Source of the DNA: Methanothermobacter wolfeii
GTDB taxonomy: Archaea > Methanobacteriota > Methanobacteria > Methanobacteriales > Methanothermobacteraceae
Assembly (NCBI RefSeq): GCF_025397995.1
Contig: NZ_CP104550.1
Location: forward strand, 1,571,775 to 1,635,774
Reading direction: 5' to 3'
DNA length: 64,000 bases
Shown: piece after piece, positions 39,508-47,508 of the stretch
Position numbering within the stretch: the first letter of the stretch is position 1
Layout of the letters: every line of letters starts with the position of its first letter
Program-made: the position numbers and the translations under genes
The notes under the pieces: model-generated
Seen by the model: the letters and a program-made list of their open reading frames with translations, nothing else
What the model was told of the DNA's origin: nothing
Databases searched by the model: none

Positions 39508-39509
39508 CA

Positions 39510-40055
39510 GTGTACAGATGCCAGATATGCCATTACACCGTGCCTGATGAAAGGTTCGGGATGCTATCCGATGACTGGGTCTGTCCACGCTGCGGTGTTT
39601 CGAGGGATGAGTTCATCCATGAATCAGAGGCGCCGGGGGAGGATGCTGCCCGGCCAGAGATTATCCTCATCCCCATGATCAGAGCCCTTACGGTCGGTCT
39701 GTGGAAGGTCCTGGGGAATGGCTCCCAGGCAGTTACAAGGGATATAGGAAGGGAGCTGGCCAGGAATGTTGAAACTGACCCGGAGGACCCCCTGGGGTCT
39801 GTGGCCAGGTTCTTCCTTGACAACGGCCTGGCGGGTTCAGTTGAGGCCAGGGAAAACGTCCTTGAGGTGAAGAACTGCATGTTCTATGGCCTCTGCAGTG
39901 GCCTTGAAGATGACGGTGTCCTCATATCCACCTGTCCCTATACAAACACCGCCGCCGTGGTCCTTGAAGAGGTAAATGGATCAAGGTACAGGATAAAAAA
40001 ACTGCCGGGTGAATACGGTCATGTCATAGAACTATCAGCGGTCTCTAAAAAATGA
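39510..40055 (+). CDS. Rubredoxin fused to a V4R-like domain
   Basis: 181-residue protein. Residues 1-35 are a rubredoxin-type iron site: [10 protein letters not shown] and then [12 protein letters not shown]. The remaining 130 residues ([58 protein letters not shown]) look like the V4R domain of MsvR in order and cysteine placing, which is inference without alignment. It likely carries electrons to rubrerythrin and may sense redox. GTG at 39510 is the start. The 3' end overlaps a convergent gene by 21 bases. Confidence 0.8.
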   Translation: MYRCQICHYTVPDERFGMLSDDWVCPRCGVSRDEFIHESEAPGEDAARPEIILIPMIRALTVGLWKVLGNGSQAVTRDIGRELARNVETDPEDPLGSVARFFLDNGLAGSVEARENVLEVKNCMFYGLCSGLEDDGVLISTCPYTNTAAVVLEEVNGSRYRIKKLPGEYGHVIELSAVSKK

Positions 40056-40796
40056 TTCAGCATAGGGTGGTTCTGATTCCACAGCCCCGATTATTTTTTC
40101 TGCACCCTCACCCTCCACAAGGAGGTACACCGAGCCCTCTGCACCGCAGACTCCGCCGGCTGCCACAGGATGTGCCTCTGCTCCTGTAAGGAGCCTGATG
40201 GCATCAACCTCTGTGAAGACCTCACCAGGGATGGGCAGCATCCGGGGCCCCTCAGCATCAGGTGAATTGAGCTTCAGTGCGATTTCATCAAGGTCACCCG
40301 GCACCATCTTCTCAAGGCCCACCGGTATTATGAGGCGGGTTCTGCGCCCCACAACCGCCTGGAGTGCCGAGAGTATGGTTCCTCCTGCAGGATGACCTAT
40401 GTAGACCGCCGCCCTTCCTGAACTGAAGTCGAGGGCGTTGGCCCCCTTCAACACCACGTCGCCCCTTCCAAGTTCATTCGCAACATCAAATATTGTAAGG
40501 CCCCTCTGCCATTCACCGTCACGTATCACCACATCCCCCGGGAACTCGCTGCCGGCACGGCCCATTTCGTTCCTTTCAACCCATGGGGGCACCGTTATGC
40601 CCCTGTGGAAGCCCTCACGACTGAATCCCTCCTCCCCCATCTGCCTGAGGACCTCCTCTGCAATGTAGCCATTGGTTGTGCCGGCTATTATGACAAGCAT
40701 TCCCTTCTTAAGGGATCTCCTGATGGCGGGGTGATGGGCCATCCCCACAGCAATGAGCCTCTTACCGGCTGCGGGTGTGATGAGGAACTGTTTCAT
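40035..40796 (-). CDS. Conserved archaeal protein of unknown function
   Basis: 253-residue protein that I cannot name. It has a Rossmann-like opening [20 protein letters not shown] then [17 protein letters not shown], a middle [13 protein letters not shown] and [19 protein letters not shown], and a C-terminal half with [17 protein letters not shown]. Gly-rich loops suggest nucleotide or sugar-phosphate binding. It lies three bases behind the flavoprotein gene at 40800-42152, so both are likely cotranscribed. Confidence 0.8.
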   Translation of the reverse strand: MKQFLITPAAGKRLIAVGMAHHPAIRRSLKKGMLVIIAGTTNGYIAEEVLRQMGEEGFSREGFHRGITVPPWVERNEMGRAGSEFPGDVVIRDGEWQRGLTIFDVANELGRGDVVLKGANALDFSSGRAAVYIGHPAGGTILSALQAVVGRRTRLIIPVGLEKMVPGDLDEIALKLNSPDAEGPRMLPIPGEVFTEVDAIRLLTGAEAHPVAAGGVCGAEGSVYLLVEGEGAEKIIGAVESEPPYAESFFRDR

Positions 40797-40799
40797 TTT

Positions 40800-42152
40800 T
40801 CACTCAGCCTTTTTATTGTTGACCCTTTTGAGTTTTTCGCATGCATCCTCGGCTGCGAGGATTATGGGGTCTATCACCATTGAAACCGGTGGTGCGTAGG
40901 AGAACTCTGTCTCGGCGAGTTCAGCGCACGTCATTCCCTGTGAGATGGCAAGGGACATTGTATCTATCCTCTCAGCAACCCTCTCCTTGGCAACTATCTG
41001 GCAGCCTATGATCCTGCCGTTGAGGTCGCATATCATCTTCACGTCTATCCTCTCTGCACCGGGGTAGTACCTGGCCTTCGTAAGGGCCCTTTTTTTACCT
41101 GAAACCACCTTTATTCCGTTCTGGAGTGCTGTCACCTCTGTAAGTCCAACTGAACCGAATTCAAGTTCACCTATCTTTGAGACCATTGCATTCAGCACCG
41201 GTCTGAACACGGCATCCATACCTGCTATGTTCTTTGCAGCCACCTTGGCCTGTCTCACGGCCGCCGAACCCAGGGGTGACTGGGTTCTGAAGCCGGTTAT
41301 TGCATCGTGGACCTCTACACAGTCCCCCACAGCATAGATGTCAGGGACGCTTGTCTGCATTCTTTCGTTTACCCTGACGGCCCACTGCCCTGTCTCACAG
41401 CCTGCCATCTCTGCAAGTTTCTTCTCTGGCCTTACACCCGTTGCAAGGATGACCATGTCTGCATCGATGCACTCATCACCCACCATGACCCTTTCCACCC
41501 TTTCATCTCCTGTTATCCTCTCAAGGGCCTTCCCCAGGATAACCCTTATCCCCTTCTCTTCAAGGTACTCCTGGACTATTGCAGCCATATCCGGGTCAAG
41601 GGATCTTGGCACGATCTGGGGCAGCATCTCGGTGACGGTGACTTCAAGGCCCATCCTGAGCAGACCATAGGCCATCTCAAGACCAATCAATCCAGCTCCA
41701 ACCACAACGGCACTTTTACTCTTTGATGCCCATTCAGCTATTTTCTCTCCATCAGTCAGACTTCTTATGGTGAAGACGCCTTCAAGATCAACCCCTTCAA
41801 CAGGGGGTATGAAGGGGGACCCTCCTGTTGCGATTACAAGGACATCGTAGGGTATCTCACCAGCCTCTTCACCCCTCCTGTAGGTTACGGTCTTCTTCTC
41901 AGGGGATACTCCTTCAACCTCGGTCTCGGTGAGGATCTTGATGTTGCGGTCCCTGTAGTCCTCGGGGGTGTGCATTATTATATCATCAAAGGATTCAACC
42001 TCCCCGCACATCACGTAGGGTATGGCGCATGGGGAGTATGCAACGTGCTTATCCCTTGTTATAACGGTTATGTCTGCTTCCTTATCATATTTCCTTATAT
42101 TTGAAGCCGTTGAAAGTCCTCCGGCTCCGCCGCCTATTATAACAACTCTCAT
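40800..42152 (-). CDS. CoA-disulfide reductase/NADH oxidase-like flavoprotein
   Basis: 450-residue FAD/NAD(P)-dependent pyridine nucleotide-disulfide oxidoreductase. FAD site RVVIIGGGAGGLSTASNIRK at residue 2; single redox-active cysteine in YSPCAIPYVMCG (about residue 43), typical of NADH oxidase, CoA-disulfide reductase and persulfide reductases; NAD site VVVGAGLIGLEMAYGLL; second FAD motif YAVGDCVEVHDA. Close to the fpaA operon and to the DsrE-like genes, so detoxification of oxygen, or a sulfur-reducing role, are both possible. It diverges from the arsC-like gene. Confidence 0.88.
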   Translation of the reverse strand: MRVVIIGGGAGGLSTASNIRKYDKEADITVITRDKHVAYSPCAIPYVMCGEVESFDDIIMHTPEDYRDRNIKILTETEVEGVSPEKKTVTYRRGEEAGEIPYDVLVIATGGSPFIPPVEGVDLEGVFTIRSLTDGEKIAEWASKSKSAVVVGAGLIGLEMAYGLLRMGLEVTVTEMLPQIVPRSLDPDMAAIVQEYLEEKGIRVILGKALERITGDERVERVMVGDECIDADMVILATGVRPEKKLAEMAGCETGQWAVRVNERMQTSVPDIYAVGDCVEVHDAITGFRTQSPLGSAAVRQAKVAAKNIAGMDAVFRPVLNAMVSKIGELEFGSVGLTEVTALQNGIKVVSGKKRALTKARYYPGAERIDVKMICDLNGRIIGCQIVAKERVAERIDTMSLAISQGMTCAELAETEFSYAPPVSMVIDPIILAAEDACEKLKRVNNKKAE

Positions 42153-42224
42153 TTACCAATTTCTCCTCAGAGCTATCACTTTAGGTTCTGTTTTTCTTTT
42201 TATAAATATTCTGAGAGAAAAATA

Positions 42225-42262
42225 TATTTATAGATTTGAATCTATTGATAGATACTGGTATA
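42225..42262 (+). promoter_or_regulatory. Promoter with inverted repeat before arsC-like gene
   Basis: ATAGAT (42230-42235) and ATCTAT (42240-42245) form an inverted repeat with a four-base centre, followed by another ATAGAT at 42248-42253 on the same strand. AATATATTTATAG just upstream is a TATA candidate. The palindrome lies near the expected transcription start, which would suit an ArsR-type dimeric repressor; none is encoded next door. Confidence 0.45.
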
Positions 42263-42287
42263 TAGAACTGTGTGGGGATTATTTATC

Positions 42288-42671
42288 ATGAAAAAGAGGG
42301 TTCTCTTCATATGTAAAAACAATTCAGGAAGGTCCCAGATGGCCGAGGGAATTCTGAGACACCTTTACGGTGACCGCTACGAAGCCTTCAGTGCCGGGAG
42401 CGATCCTAAGGAGATCAACCCCCTGACCGTGAAGGTTATGGAGGAGATGGGTGTTGATATGAGCGGGCATGAATCAAAGAGTATAATGAAATTCAGGGGA
42501 GAGGAATTTGACGTTGTGGTTACACTCTGCCAGGACACCTGCCCGGTATTCACCGGAGGTAAAAGGTACGTCCACGCTGAGTTCCCTGACCCTGCAGGTT
42601 CGGGTATTGAAACTTTCAGGAAGGTAAGGGATGAGATCTTGGAGTGGATAAAAAAGGAATTCAAACCATGA
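42288..42671 (+). CDS. arsC: ArsC-like arsenate reductase / low-Mr phosphatase fold
   Basis: 127-residue protein with the low-molecular-weight phosphatase loop FICKNNSGRSQMAEG (Cys9, CX5R) and the general-acid region FPDPAGSG. Two extra cysteines, Cys81 and Cys85 in TLCQDTCPVF, match the redox pair of thioredoxin-coupled arsenate reductases (Cys82/Cys89 in the staphylococcal enzyme) though with closer spacing. Arsenate reduction is the best call; a sulfur-relay phosphatase role given the neighbours cannot be excluded. ATG at 42288. Confidence 0.85.
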   Translation: MKKRVLFICKNNSGRSQMAEGILRHLYGDRYEAFSAGSDPKEINPLTVKVMEEMGVDMSGHESKSIMKFRGEEFDVVVTLCQDTCPVFTGGKRYVHAEFPDPAGSGIETFRKVRDEILEWIKKEFKP

Positions 42672-42680
42672 GGGTAGAAG

Positions 42681-43328
42681 ATGGTACGTGTTGCTATAGT
42701 AACAGATGGGCCCTACGGTGAAAGGGCCTATGAAAACATAAAGGAAGAATTCGAAACAGCCTTCATCGAGCTTGAAGCACCGCAAGGCATATTCGCAGAT
42801 GAAATTGAAATCCCTGAGGATAAGCTCAGAAGGATCCGCTCTGCAGACATCGTCATAACCTACACGCTCCACCCTGACCTCACCCTTGAACTGGTTGAAA
42901 GGATCCATAGAGATGTTGACTGGATAATAGTGGGTGCCTGGAGGGGTGAGGGATTCAGAAAACAGTTAACTGGTTTTGGAAACGTCACGGCCCCTGATAA
43001 CATGTGCGACCTTGAGGAGAACGGCACCCCATCCTTTGATGAATTTGCACGCAAATTTGGAAGGCCTGTCGTTGAAGTTGATGTTGAGGATGGAAAGGTG
43101 GGGGATGTGAGGGTCCTGAGGTGCTCCCCCTGCGGAGCAACCAGGTTCGTTGCAGAGGCCCTGAAGGGTGAAGGTGTTGAGGATCTGCCTGTGAAGGCCG
43201 GTCTCCGGGTTCAGCACTACCCCTGCAGGGCCCCCAAGATGAGGCTTTTCTCGGATGATGAGTGCAAGAAGGAGATGGCCGCAACCATGCACAGTGAAGC
43301 CTTTGAAAGGGCCCTCAGAAAGGGATAA
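42681..43328 (+). CDS. DUF166 family protein
   Basis: 215-residue methanogen DUF166 protein. Opening [19 protein letters not shown], a Rossmann-like core ([30 protein letters not shown]), then conserved cysteines in [25 protein letters not shown] and DDECKKE. The cysteine set could bind a metal or Fe-S cluster; function is unknown. GAGGGTAGAAG precedes ATG and the gene begins nine bases behind the arsC-like gene. Confidence 0.8.
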   Translation: MVRVAIVTDGPYGERAYENIKEEFETAFIELEAPQGIFADEIEIPEDKLRRIRSADIVITYTLHPDLTLELVERIHRDVDWIIVGAWRGEGFRKQLTGFGNVTAPDNMCDLEENGTPSFDEFARKFGRPVVEVDVEDGKVGDVRVLRCSPCGATRFVAEALKGEGVEDLPVKAGLRVQHYPCRAPKMRLFSDDECKKEMAATMHSEAFERALRKG

Positions 43329-43383
43329 ATTGTCATTATTATTCATAATAAATTATTTATTTTAGAGCGACATAGATAGATCC

Positions 43384-43749
43384 ATGGATAAAAAGATCCT
43401 CACACTTGTCATAACAGAGGGGCCCTACCGTCACCAGTATGCGGACATAGCATATGAAATGGCTGAAAGCGCCCTCAGAAAGGGGTACGGTGTTAAGATA
43501 TTCCTTTACATGGACGGCACCCACATCCCAAAGCGTAACCAGGCCCCGCAGTCATTTCCCAACACCGCAGAACGCTTCAGAACCCTTCTAAAGGATGGAG
43601 CCGAAATCATTTCATGTATAAGGTGCTCAACCGCAAGGGGCCACACCTGTTCCGAAGACCCCTACATAAGGGGGGTTCAAATAAAAAGCATGTATGAACT
43701 GGCAGAATGGATAAAGAAAAGCCATAAAGTCATAACACTGGGCTGTTAA
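43384..43749 (+). CDS. DsrE/TusD-like sulfur-carrier protein
   Basis: 121-residue DsrE-family protein. LTLVITEGPYRHQYADIAYE is the TusD/DsrE opening, with later KIFLYMDG and the active-site region IISCIRCSTARGHTC. Cys78 falls at the position of the persulfide-carrying Cys78 of E. coli TusD, and Cys81 and Cys89 are extra. The ATG has no ribosome site; an AT-rich TATA region (about 43345-43365) lies 25-30 bases upstream, so a leaderless transcript is likely. First of four tightly spaced genes. Confidence 0.82.
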   Translation: MDKKILTLVITEGPYRHQYADIAYEMAESALRKGYGVKIFLYMDGTHIPKRNQAPQSFPNTAERFRTLLKDGAEIISCIRCSTARGHTCSEDPYIRGVQIKSMYELAEWIKKSHKVITLGC

Positions 43750-43750
43750 C

Positions 43751-44107
43751 ATGAATTCAGCGCTGATAATAATTGACAGAGCACCCTATGGATGTGAAGA
43801 TGCATTCAGCGGCCTTTACGTCGCCATAGCCTGTCTAAACAACTCCCTTGACTCAGACGTACTTCTCATAGAGGACGGGGTCTACGCTGCAGTGACCCAT
43901 CAGATGCCAGGGGGCATAGGATACCCCAATGTTGAGGAACTCACATACCTCATCTTCCCTGAAGGAAGCATATTCGTACATGAGGAATCCCTTAAAGATA
44001 GGGGCCTCGTGGAGGAGGACCTTGTTGAGGCTGCGGAGATCATAGATGATGAAGAACTATATGAAATACTCATGGCAAAGGATGACACCGCCATCCTGAA
44101 GATATGA
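43751..44107 (+). CDS. DsrF/TusC-like protein
   Basis: 118-residue DsrE-superfamily protein. IIIDRAPYGCEDAFSGLYVA resembles the P-x-G...G-x-A opening of TusC/DsrF, and VLLIEDGVYAAVTHQ is the typical second strand. Only Cys14 and Cys28 are present, none at a TusD-like catalytic place. It begins one base after the DsrE-like stop and should form the middle partner of a hetero-oligomer. Confidence 0.75.
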   Translation: MNSALIIIDRAPYGCEDAFSGLYVAIACLNNSLDSDVLLIEDGVYAAVTHQMPGGIGYPNVEELTYLIFPEGSIFVHEESLKDRGLVEEDLVEAAEIIDDEELYEILMAKDDTAILKI

Positions 44108-44116
44108 GGTGTTAGC

Positions 44117-44716
44117 TTGGAGATGGAGGAGATCAAAAAGGAAATCATCCCAGATGGGGCTCTGGTCAGGGAGGTTACACTGAAACAGGTGAAGCCCTGC
44201 ATTGCAAGTGAGGGGAAGATAAGGGTCCTCATGGAGCTTGACTCTGAAATCGGGAAGGTCATACCCATCCTTGCAAACATGTACCCGCCGGGGGCCGTGA
44301 ACTATGTGAAGAAGAAGAATATTCTGACCCTGACAATCTATGACAGATTAATCAGCCTCTACCCCTCAGGGAAGGTCAGCATGAACAAGAACCATGACGT
44401 TGAGGAGGCCTTTGAAATAATAAAAAGGGTCATGGAGAAGATAAACAGGGCCTACCTTGCCTATCAGGATGGTGCAAGGGCAAGGGACGTTGATAAAATC
44501 GGGCCCATGGACTTACACCAATGTCTTCCAGGAACCAACTGTGGTGAATGCGGGGAGTCGACCTGCATGGCCTTTGCAATGAAACTCCTTAACGGTGAAC
44601 AGAAACTTGACAGCTGCCAGCCGCTTAAGGAGCCCTGGATGCAGGAAAAGGTCCAGTGCCTGGAAAAAATCCTTGGCCAGCAGTTAATGGAGACCCTTGG
44701 CTGGAGCGGTTACTGA
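44117..44716 (+). CDS. Fe-S protein with a CdhE/RnfB-type 4Fe-4S domain
   Basis: 199-residue protein. The first 125 residues (VKPCIASEGKIRVLMELD, ILANMYPPGAVNYVKKKN, YDRLISLYPSGKVSMNK) form an alpha/beta domain of unknown function. The C-terminal part is a putative 4Fe-4S domain, CLPGTNCGECGESTCMAFA with a further Cys after a 15-residue helix (LDSCQPL), the pattern seen in CdhE and RnfB. TTG at 44117 is the start, with GAGGTG five bases upstream. It lies between the DsrF- and DsrH-like genes. Confidence 0.85.
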   Translation: MEMEEIKKEIIPDGALVREVTLKQVKPCIASEGKIRVLMELDSEIGKVIPILANMYPPGAVNYVKKKNILTLTIYDRLISLYPSGKVSMNKNHDVEEAFEIIKRVMEKINRAYLAYQDGARARDVDKIGPMDLHQCLPGTNCGECGESTCMAFAMKLLNGEQKLDSCQPLKEPWMQEKVQCLEKILGQQLMETLGWSGY

Positions 44717-45039
44717 TGGGATCCGTCGGCTTTATCGTTACAAAGAGCCCCTATGAACTGAGCTTCAGGACCTTCATTGACCTGGTAAGGATATGGGAAA
44801 AGGAAGACCTCCATGTATACCTCATATCCAACGGTGCCTATGCTGCCATGAAGAAAAACAGTTACTCCCACACCATAAGGAAAATATCCAGGACAGGCAG
44901 TGTATTTGCAAGGAAGGAAGATCTAATGGCAAGGGGTATAATCCAGGATATGCTGATTGATGGTGTGGGGGTCATTGAAGGATTCGACCGGATTGTGGTT
45001 GATGTGATGGAAAACCTTGAAATGGTCTTCACAATCTAA
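44716..45039 (+). CDS. DsrH/TusB-like protein
   Basis: 107-residue protein of the DsrH/DsrE superfamily. SVGFIVTKSPYELSFRTFID is the opening, VYLISNGAYAAMKKN the second strand and VFARKEDLMARGIIQD matches the DsrH/TusB region. It has no cysteine at all, so it is unlikely to carry sulfur itself and probably serves as a structural subunit. Its ATG shares an A with the stop of the Fe-S gene (TGATG), showing tight coupling. Confidence 0.75.
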   Translation: MGSVGFIVTKSPYELSFRTFIDLVRIWEKEDLHVYLISNGAYAAMKKNSYSHTIRKISRTGSVFARKEDLMARGIIQDMLIDGVGVIEGFDRIVVDVMENLEMVFTI

Positions 45040-45087
45040 CTATCTTCCGGGTTTCCTTGCTCCCCTTATACCTCCACGTGAGACCAT
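45040..45087 (-). CDS. Possible 15-residue micro-ORF behind feoB
   Basis: On the minus strand ATG at 45087 is preceded by GGAGGTGATAAT, a near-perfect match to the 16S anti-Shine-Dalgarno, with four- to five-base spacing. The frame is MVSRGGIRGARKPGR then stop: very basic and Gly-rich. It begins 100 bases beyond the feoB stop and ends right at the convergent DsrH-like stop. The strong ribosome site is the only support; it could also be a remnant of a lost gene. Confidence 0.4.
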   Translation of the reverse strand: MVSRGGIRGARKPGR

Positions 45088-45187
45088 ATTATCACCTCCT
45101 GTAGATTCCATAGGGACGTTAGCACAATCCTTCCACATTTTCAGGTTCATCCATTGGGACTGCAGGGGGGCCGCTTTATTTTCTGTA

Positions 45188-47128
45188 CTAGAAGCCCACC
45201 AGTGTGCCTGCCGTGTAGACAAGGAATGAAACCACCCATGCTGTGGCCAGGGAGTAGGCTAAAGAGAACAGGGCCCACCTTGACCCGGCCTCCTGCTTTA
45301 TAACCCCTAGGGTTGCGATGCATGGTGTGTAGAGAAGCACGAACACCATGAATGAGAGTGCCTCAAGGGGTGTGAAAATCCCCTGGATGGCTGCCTGGAT
45401 ATTCCCTGAACCATAAACCGTTCCGAAGGTGCTTATTACAAGTTCCTTGGCAACGAAGCCGAATATGAGGGCGACCGCCGACTGCCATTCCCCGAAGCCC
45501 AGCTGCTGGAAGAAGGGGGCGATGAATGCCCCTAGCATCCCCAGGAATGAATCAGACACCCCTGCTTCCGGATAATTTGAAAGGAACCATATGACCAGTG
45601 ACCCTGCAAGAATCACGGTTCCTGCCTTCTTTACGAACTGAACACCCCTCATCCATGTGTGGATCAGGAGGGTTCTGAGGCGGGGCATCCTGTAGGGTGG
45701 CAGTTCCATGAGGAACAGGGACCTCTCACCGCCAAGCAGCCTGTCTCCAAGGAGCCTGGCTGATATTATCGCAACAACTATCCCCAGTATGTAGAGGGAG
45801 AAGATCACCCATCCCCTGTAGATGAATGGGAACAGTGCTGCGGTGAACAGGACATAGACAGGTAGTCTGGCGCTGCAGGACATGAAGGGTACTATAAGGC
45901 TGGTTATTATCCTGTCCCTCTCAGAGTCTATGGTCCTTGTTGACATGATTGCAGGGACACAGCACCCGAAACCCAGCATCATGGGTATGAATGAACGTCC
46001 GCTCAGGCCGCCCAGTGTATTCATTATCCTGTCCATCACAAAGGCCGCCCTTGCAAGGTACCCTGAATCCTCCAGGAACGAAAGGAGGAAGAATAGAATG
46101 AATATGTTGGGTATGAAGACCATCACAGCACCCACACCACCAATTACGCCATCCGCAAGGAGTGATGACCCTGACCAGGACGATACAGATTCTGCAAGGA
46201 CTGAGAATCCTCCTTCAATGAGTTCAGTTATGGGGGCCCCGGCAGTGAAGGTCAGCTGAAACACGAGCCACATCACACCAAGGAGGATCGGAAGCCCCAG
46301 GTACCTGTTGAGCACCACCCTGTCTATTATCTCTGACCTTGTAACCCTGTCAAGGGCCGGTCTTTTAACGGAGCCCTCAATAAGGGCCTCTATGAGCCCG
46401 TACCTTGCATCAGCCACCAGCGTCTCGGTGTCCCCATATTCATCCTCAAGGGTCTTTCTGATTTTTTTAAACTCATCAAGTATTTCACTGTCAAGCATTG
46501 ACTCGACCCTTTCATCGCCCTCAAGAAGCTTTATAAGGACCCATCCCGGTGATGGTCCCCTGATTTTTTCTCCTATAAGTTCCATGAGGGCCCTGACATC
46601 ATCCCTCTTCATGAATTCATAGGTGACGGGTTCGGGTCTTTTTCCTGTCTGCCTGAGAACTGTTTCAAGGAGTTGGTCCTGTTCAGGATCCACTGCCTCA
46701 ATTTGCACCGCCGGCACTCCCAGGAGCTCTGAAAGCCCTTCATGGTTTACCCTGTATCCCTCCTTTTCTGCCTCCCTGTTGAGGTTAACCGCGATGATGG
46801 TGTTCAGGCCGAACTCCATGACCTGAAGGGCCAGATAGAGGTTCCTGTCAAGGTTGGATGCATCTACAACGTTAACCACCAGGTCAGGTTCCTCTTCAAG
46901 GAAGTAATCCACCACCACCTCCTCCTCAGGGGATCCTGCCGTGAGGCTGTAGGTCCCTGGAAGATCCACGAGTTCGATTTCAGTGCCTCTGAAGCTGAAC
47001 ATGCCCTCCTTTTTCTCAACGGTTTTCCCTGGCCAGTTTCCAACGTGCTGGTTGAGGCCTGTGAGTCCATTGAAGAGGGTGCTCTTCCCGACATTGGGGT
47101 TTCCTGCAAGTGCCACCTTAAGGGGCAT
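45188..47128 (-). CDS. feoB: Ferrous iron transport protein B
   Basis: 646-residue Fe(II) transporter in the cytoplasmic membrane with an N-terminal G domain: G1 GNPNVGKSTLFNGLTG, G3 DLPGTYSL; the place of the guanine-specific NxxD motif reads AVNLNREAEKEG, in which Asp is Arg. The membrane part starts near residue 275, with the Gate motifs GFGCCVPAIMSTRTI and VPFMSCSARLPVYVLF and about eight to ten helices. It overlaps feoA by 11 bases. Confidence 0.96.
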   Translation of the reverse strand: MPLKVALAGNPNVGKSTLFNGLTGLNQHVGNWPGKTVEKKEGMFSFRGTEIELVDLPGTYSLTAGSPEEEVVVDYFLEEEPDLVVNVVDASNLDRNLYLALQVMEFGLNTIIAVNLNREAEKEGYRVNHEGLSELLGVPAVQIEAVDPEQDQLLETVLRQTGKRPEPVTYEFMKRDDVRALMELIGEKIRGPSPGWVLIKLLEGDERVESMLDSEILDEFKKIRKTLEDEYGDTETLVADARYGLIEALIEGSVKRPALDRVTRSEIIDRVVLNRYLGLPILLGVMWLVFQLTFTAGAPITELIEGGFSVLAESVSSWSGSSLLADGVIGGVGAVMVFIPNIFILFFLLSFLEDSGYLARAAFVMDRIMNTLGGLSGRSFIPMMLGFGCCVPAIMSTRTIDSERDRIITSLIVPFMSCSARLPVYVLFTAALFPFIYRGWVIFSLYILGIVVAIISARLLGDRLLGGERSLFLMELPPYRMPRLRTLLIHTWMRGVQFVKKAGTVILAGSLVIWFLSNYPEAGVSDSFLGMLGAFIAPFFQQLGFGEWQSAVALIFGFVAKELVISTFGTVYGSGNIQAAIQGIFTPLEALSFMVFVLLYTPCIATLGVIKQEAGSRWALFSLAYSLATAWVVSFLVYTAGTLVGF

Positions 47129-47360
47129 CCTTCATCCTCCTGACCCTTATCTGTGATGCCTCAGCCCTCCTGAGGGAGAATGGGTGGCCCCTGACCCTGA
47201 CCTTCATGGGGTCACCCAGGGGGGCTATCCTCTCAACCAGGATGTCAGCTCCCTCGGTGATCCCCATAAGGATTATTCTCTGTTTCATGTGTCCCCTGAG
47301 TTCCACGGAGCTTACCCTAACCCTTTCTGATTCATTGATTCTGTCAAGTGTTGTTTCCAT
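47118..47360 (-). CDS. feoA: Ferrous iron transport protein A
   Basis: 80-residue SH3-like FeoA, which binds the FeoB G domain and is needed for Fe(II) uptake. Clear core: VSSVELRGHMKQRIILMGIT, ERIAPLGDPMKVRVRGHPFS and LRRAEASQIRV. It is the first gene of feoAB and has its own promoter with iron-box-like palindromes. Confidence 0.95.
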   Translation of the reverse strand: METTLDRINESERVRVSSVELRGHMKQRIILMGITEGADILVERIAPLGDPMKVRVRGHPFSLRRAEASQIRVRRMKDAP

Positions 47361-47374
47361 TAAACCACCATGAT

Positions 47375-47468
47375 TTAGTTATACCTAACCCACCTCTTTA
47401 GGTGCTCCTAAATTACCATGGTTATACTGGAGTCCCCATCCTATATAAATTTTTAGGTATTCCTAAAA
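47375..47468 (-). promoter_or_regulatory. feoAB promoter with iron-box palindromes
   Basis: Three related palindromes flank a minus-strand TATA box (TTTATATAGG, 47441-47450): TTTTAGG-TATT-CCTAAAA (47451-47468, directly upstream of TATA), TTTAGG-TGCT-CCTAAA (47397-47412, past the likely start) and a weaker TTAG-TTATAC-CTAA (47375-47388). The TTAGGNNNNCCTAA form matches DtxR/IdeR-type metal-repressor operators. Position over and around TATA fits iron repression by blocking TBP/TFB or RNA polymerase. Confidence 0.8.
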
Positions 47469-47508
47469 TTCTGTGTTTTTCATTGGAACAAAAAAAGAAA
47501 TGGTGGGG

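Noticed and set aside
45040-45222. 60-residue minus-strand frame overlapping the feoB end
   Set aside because: The first part overlaps feoB in another frame without a ribosome site; only its last 15 codons have one and are listed.
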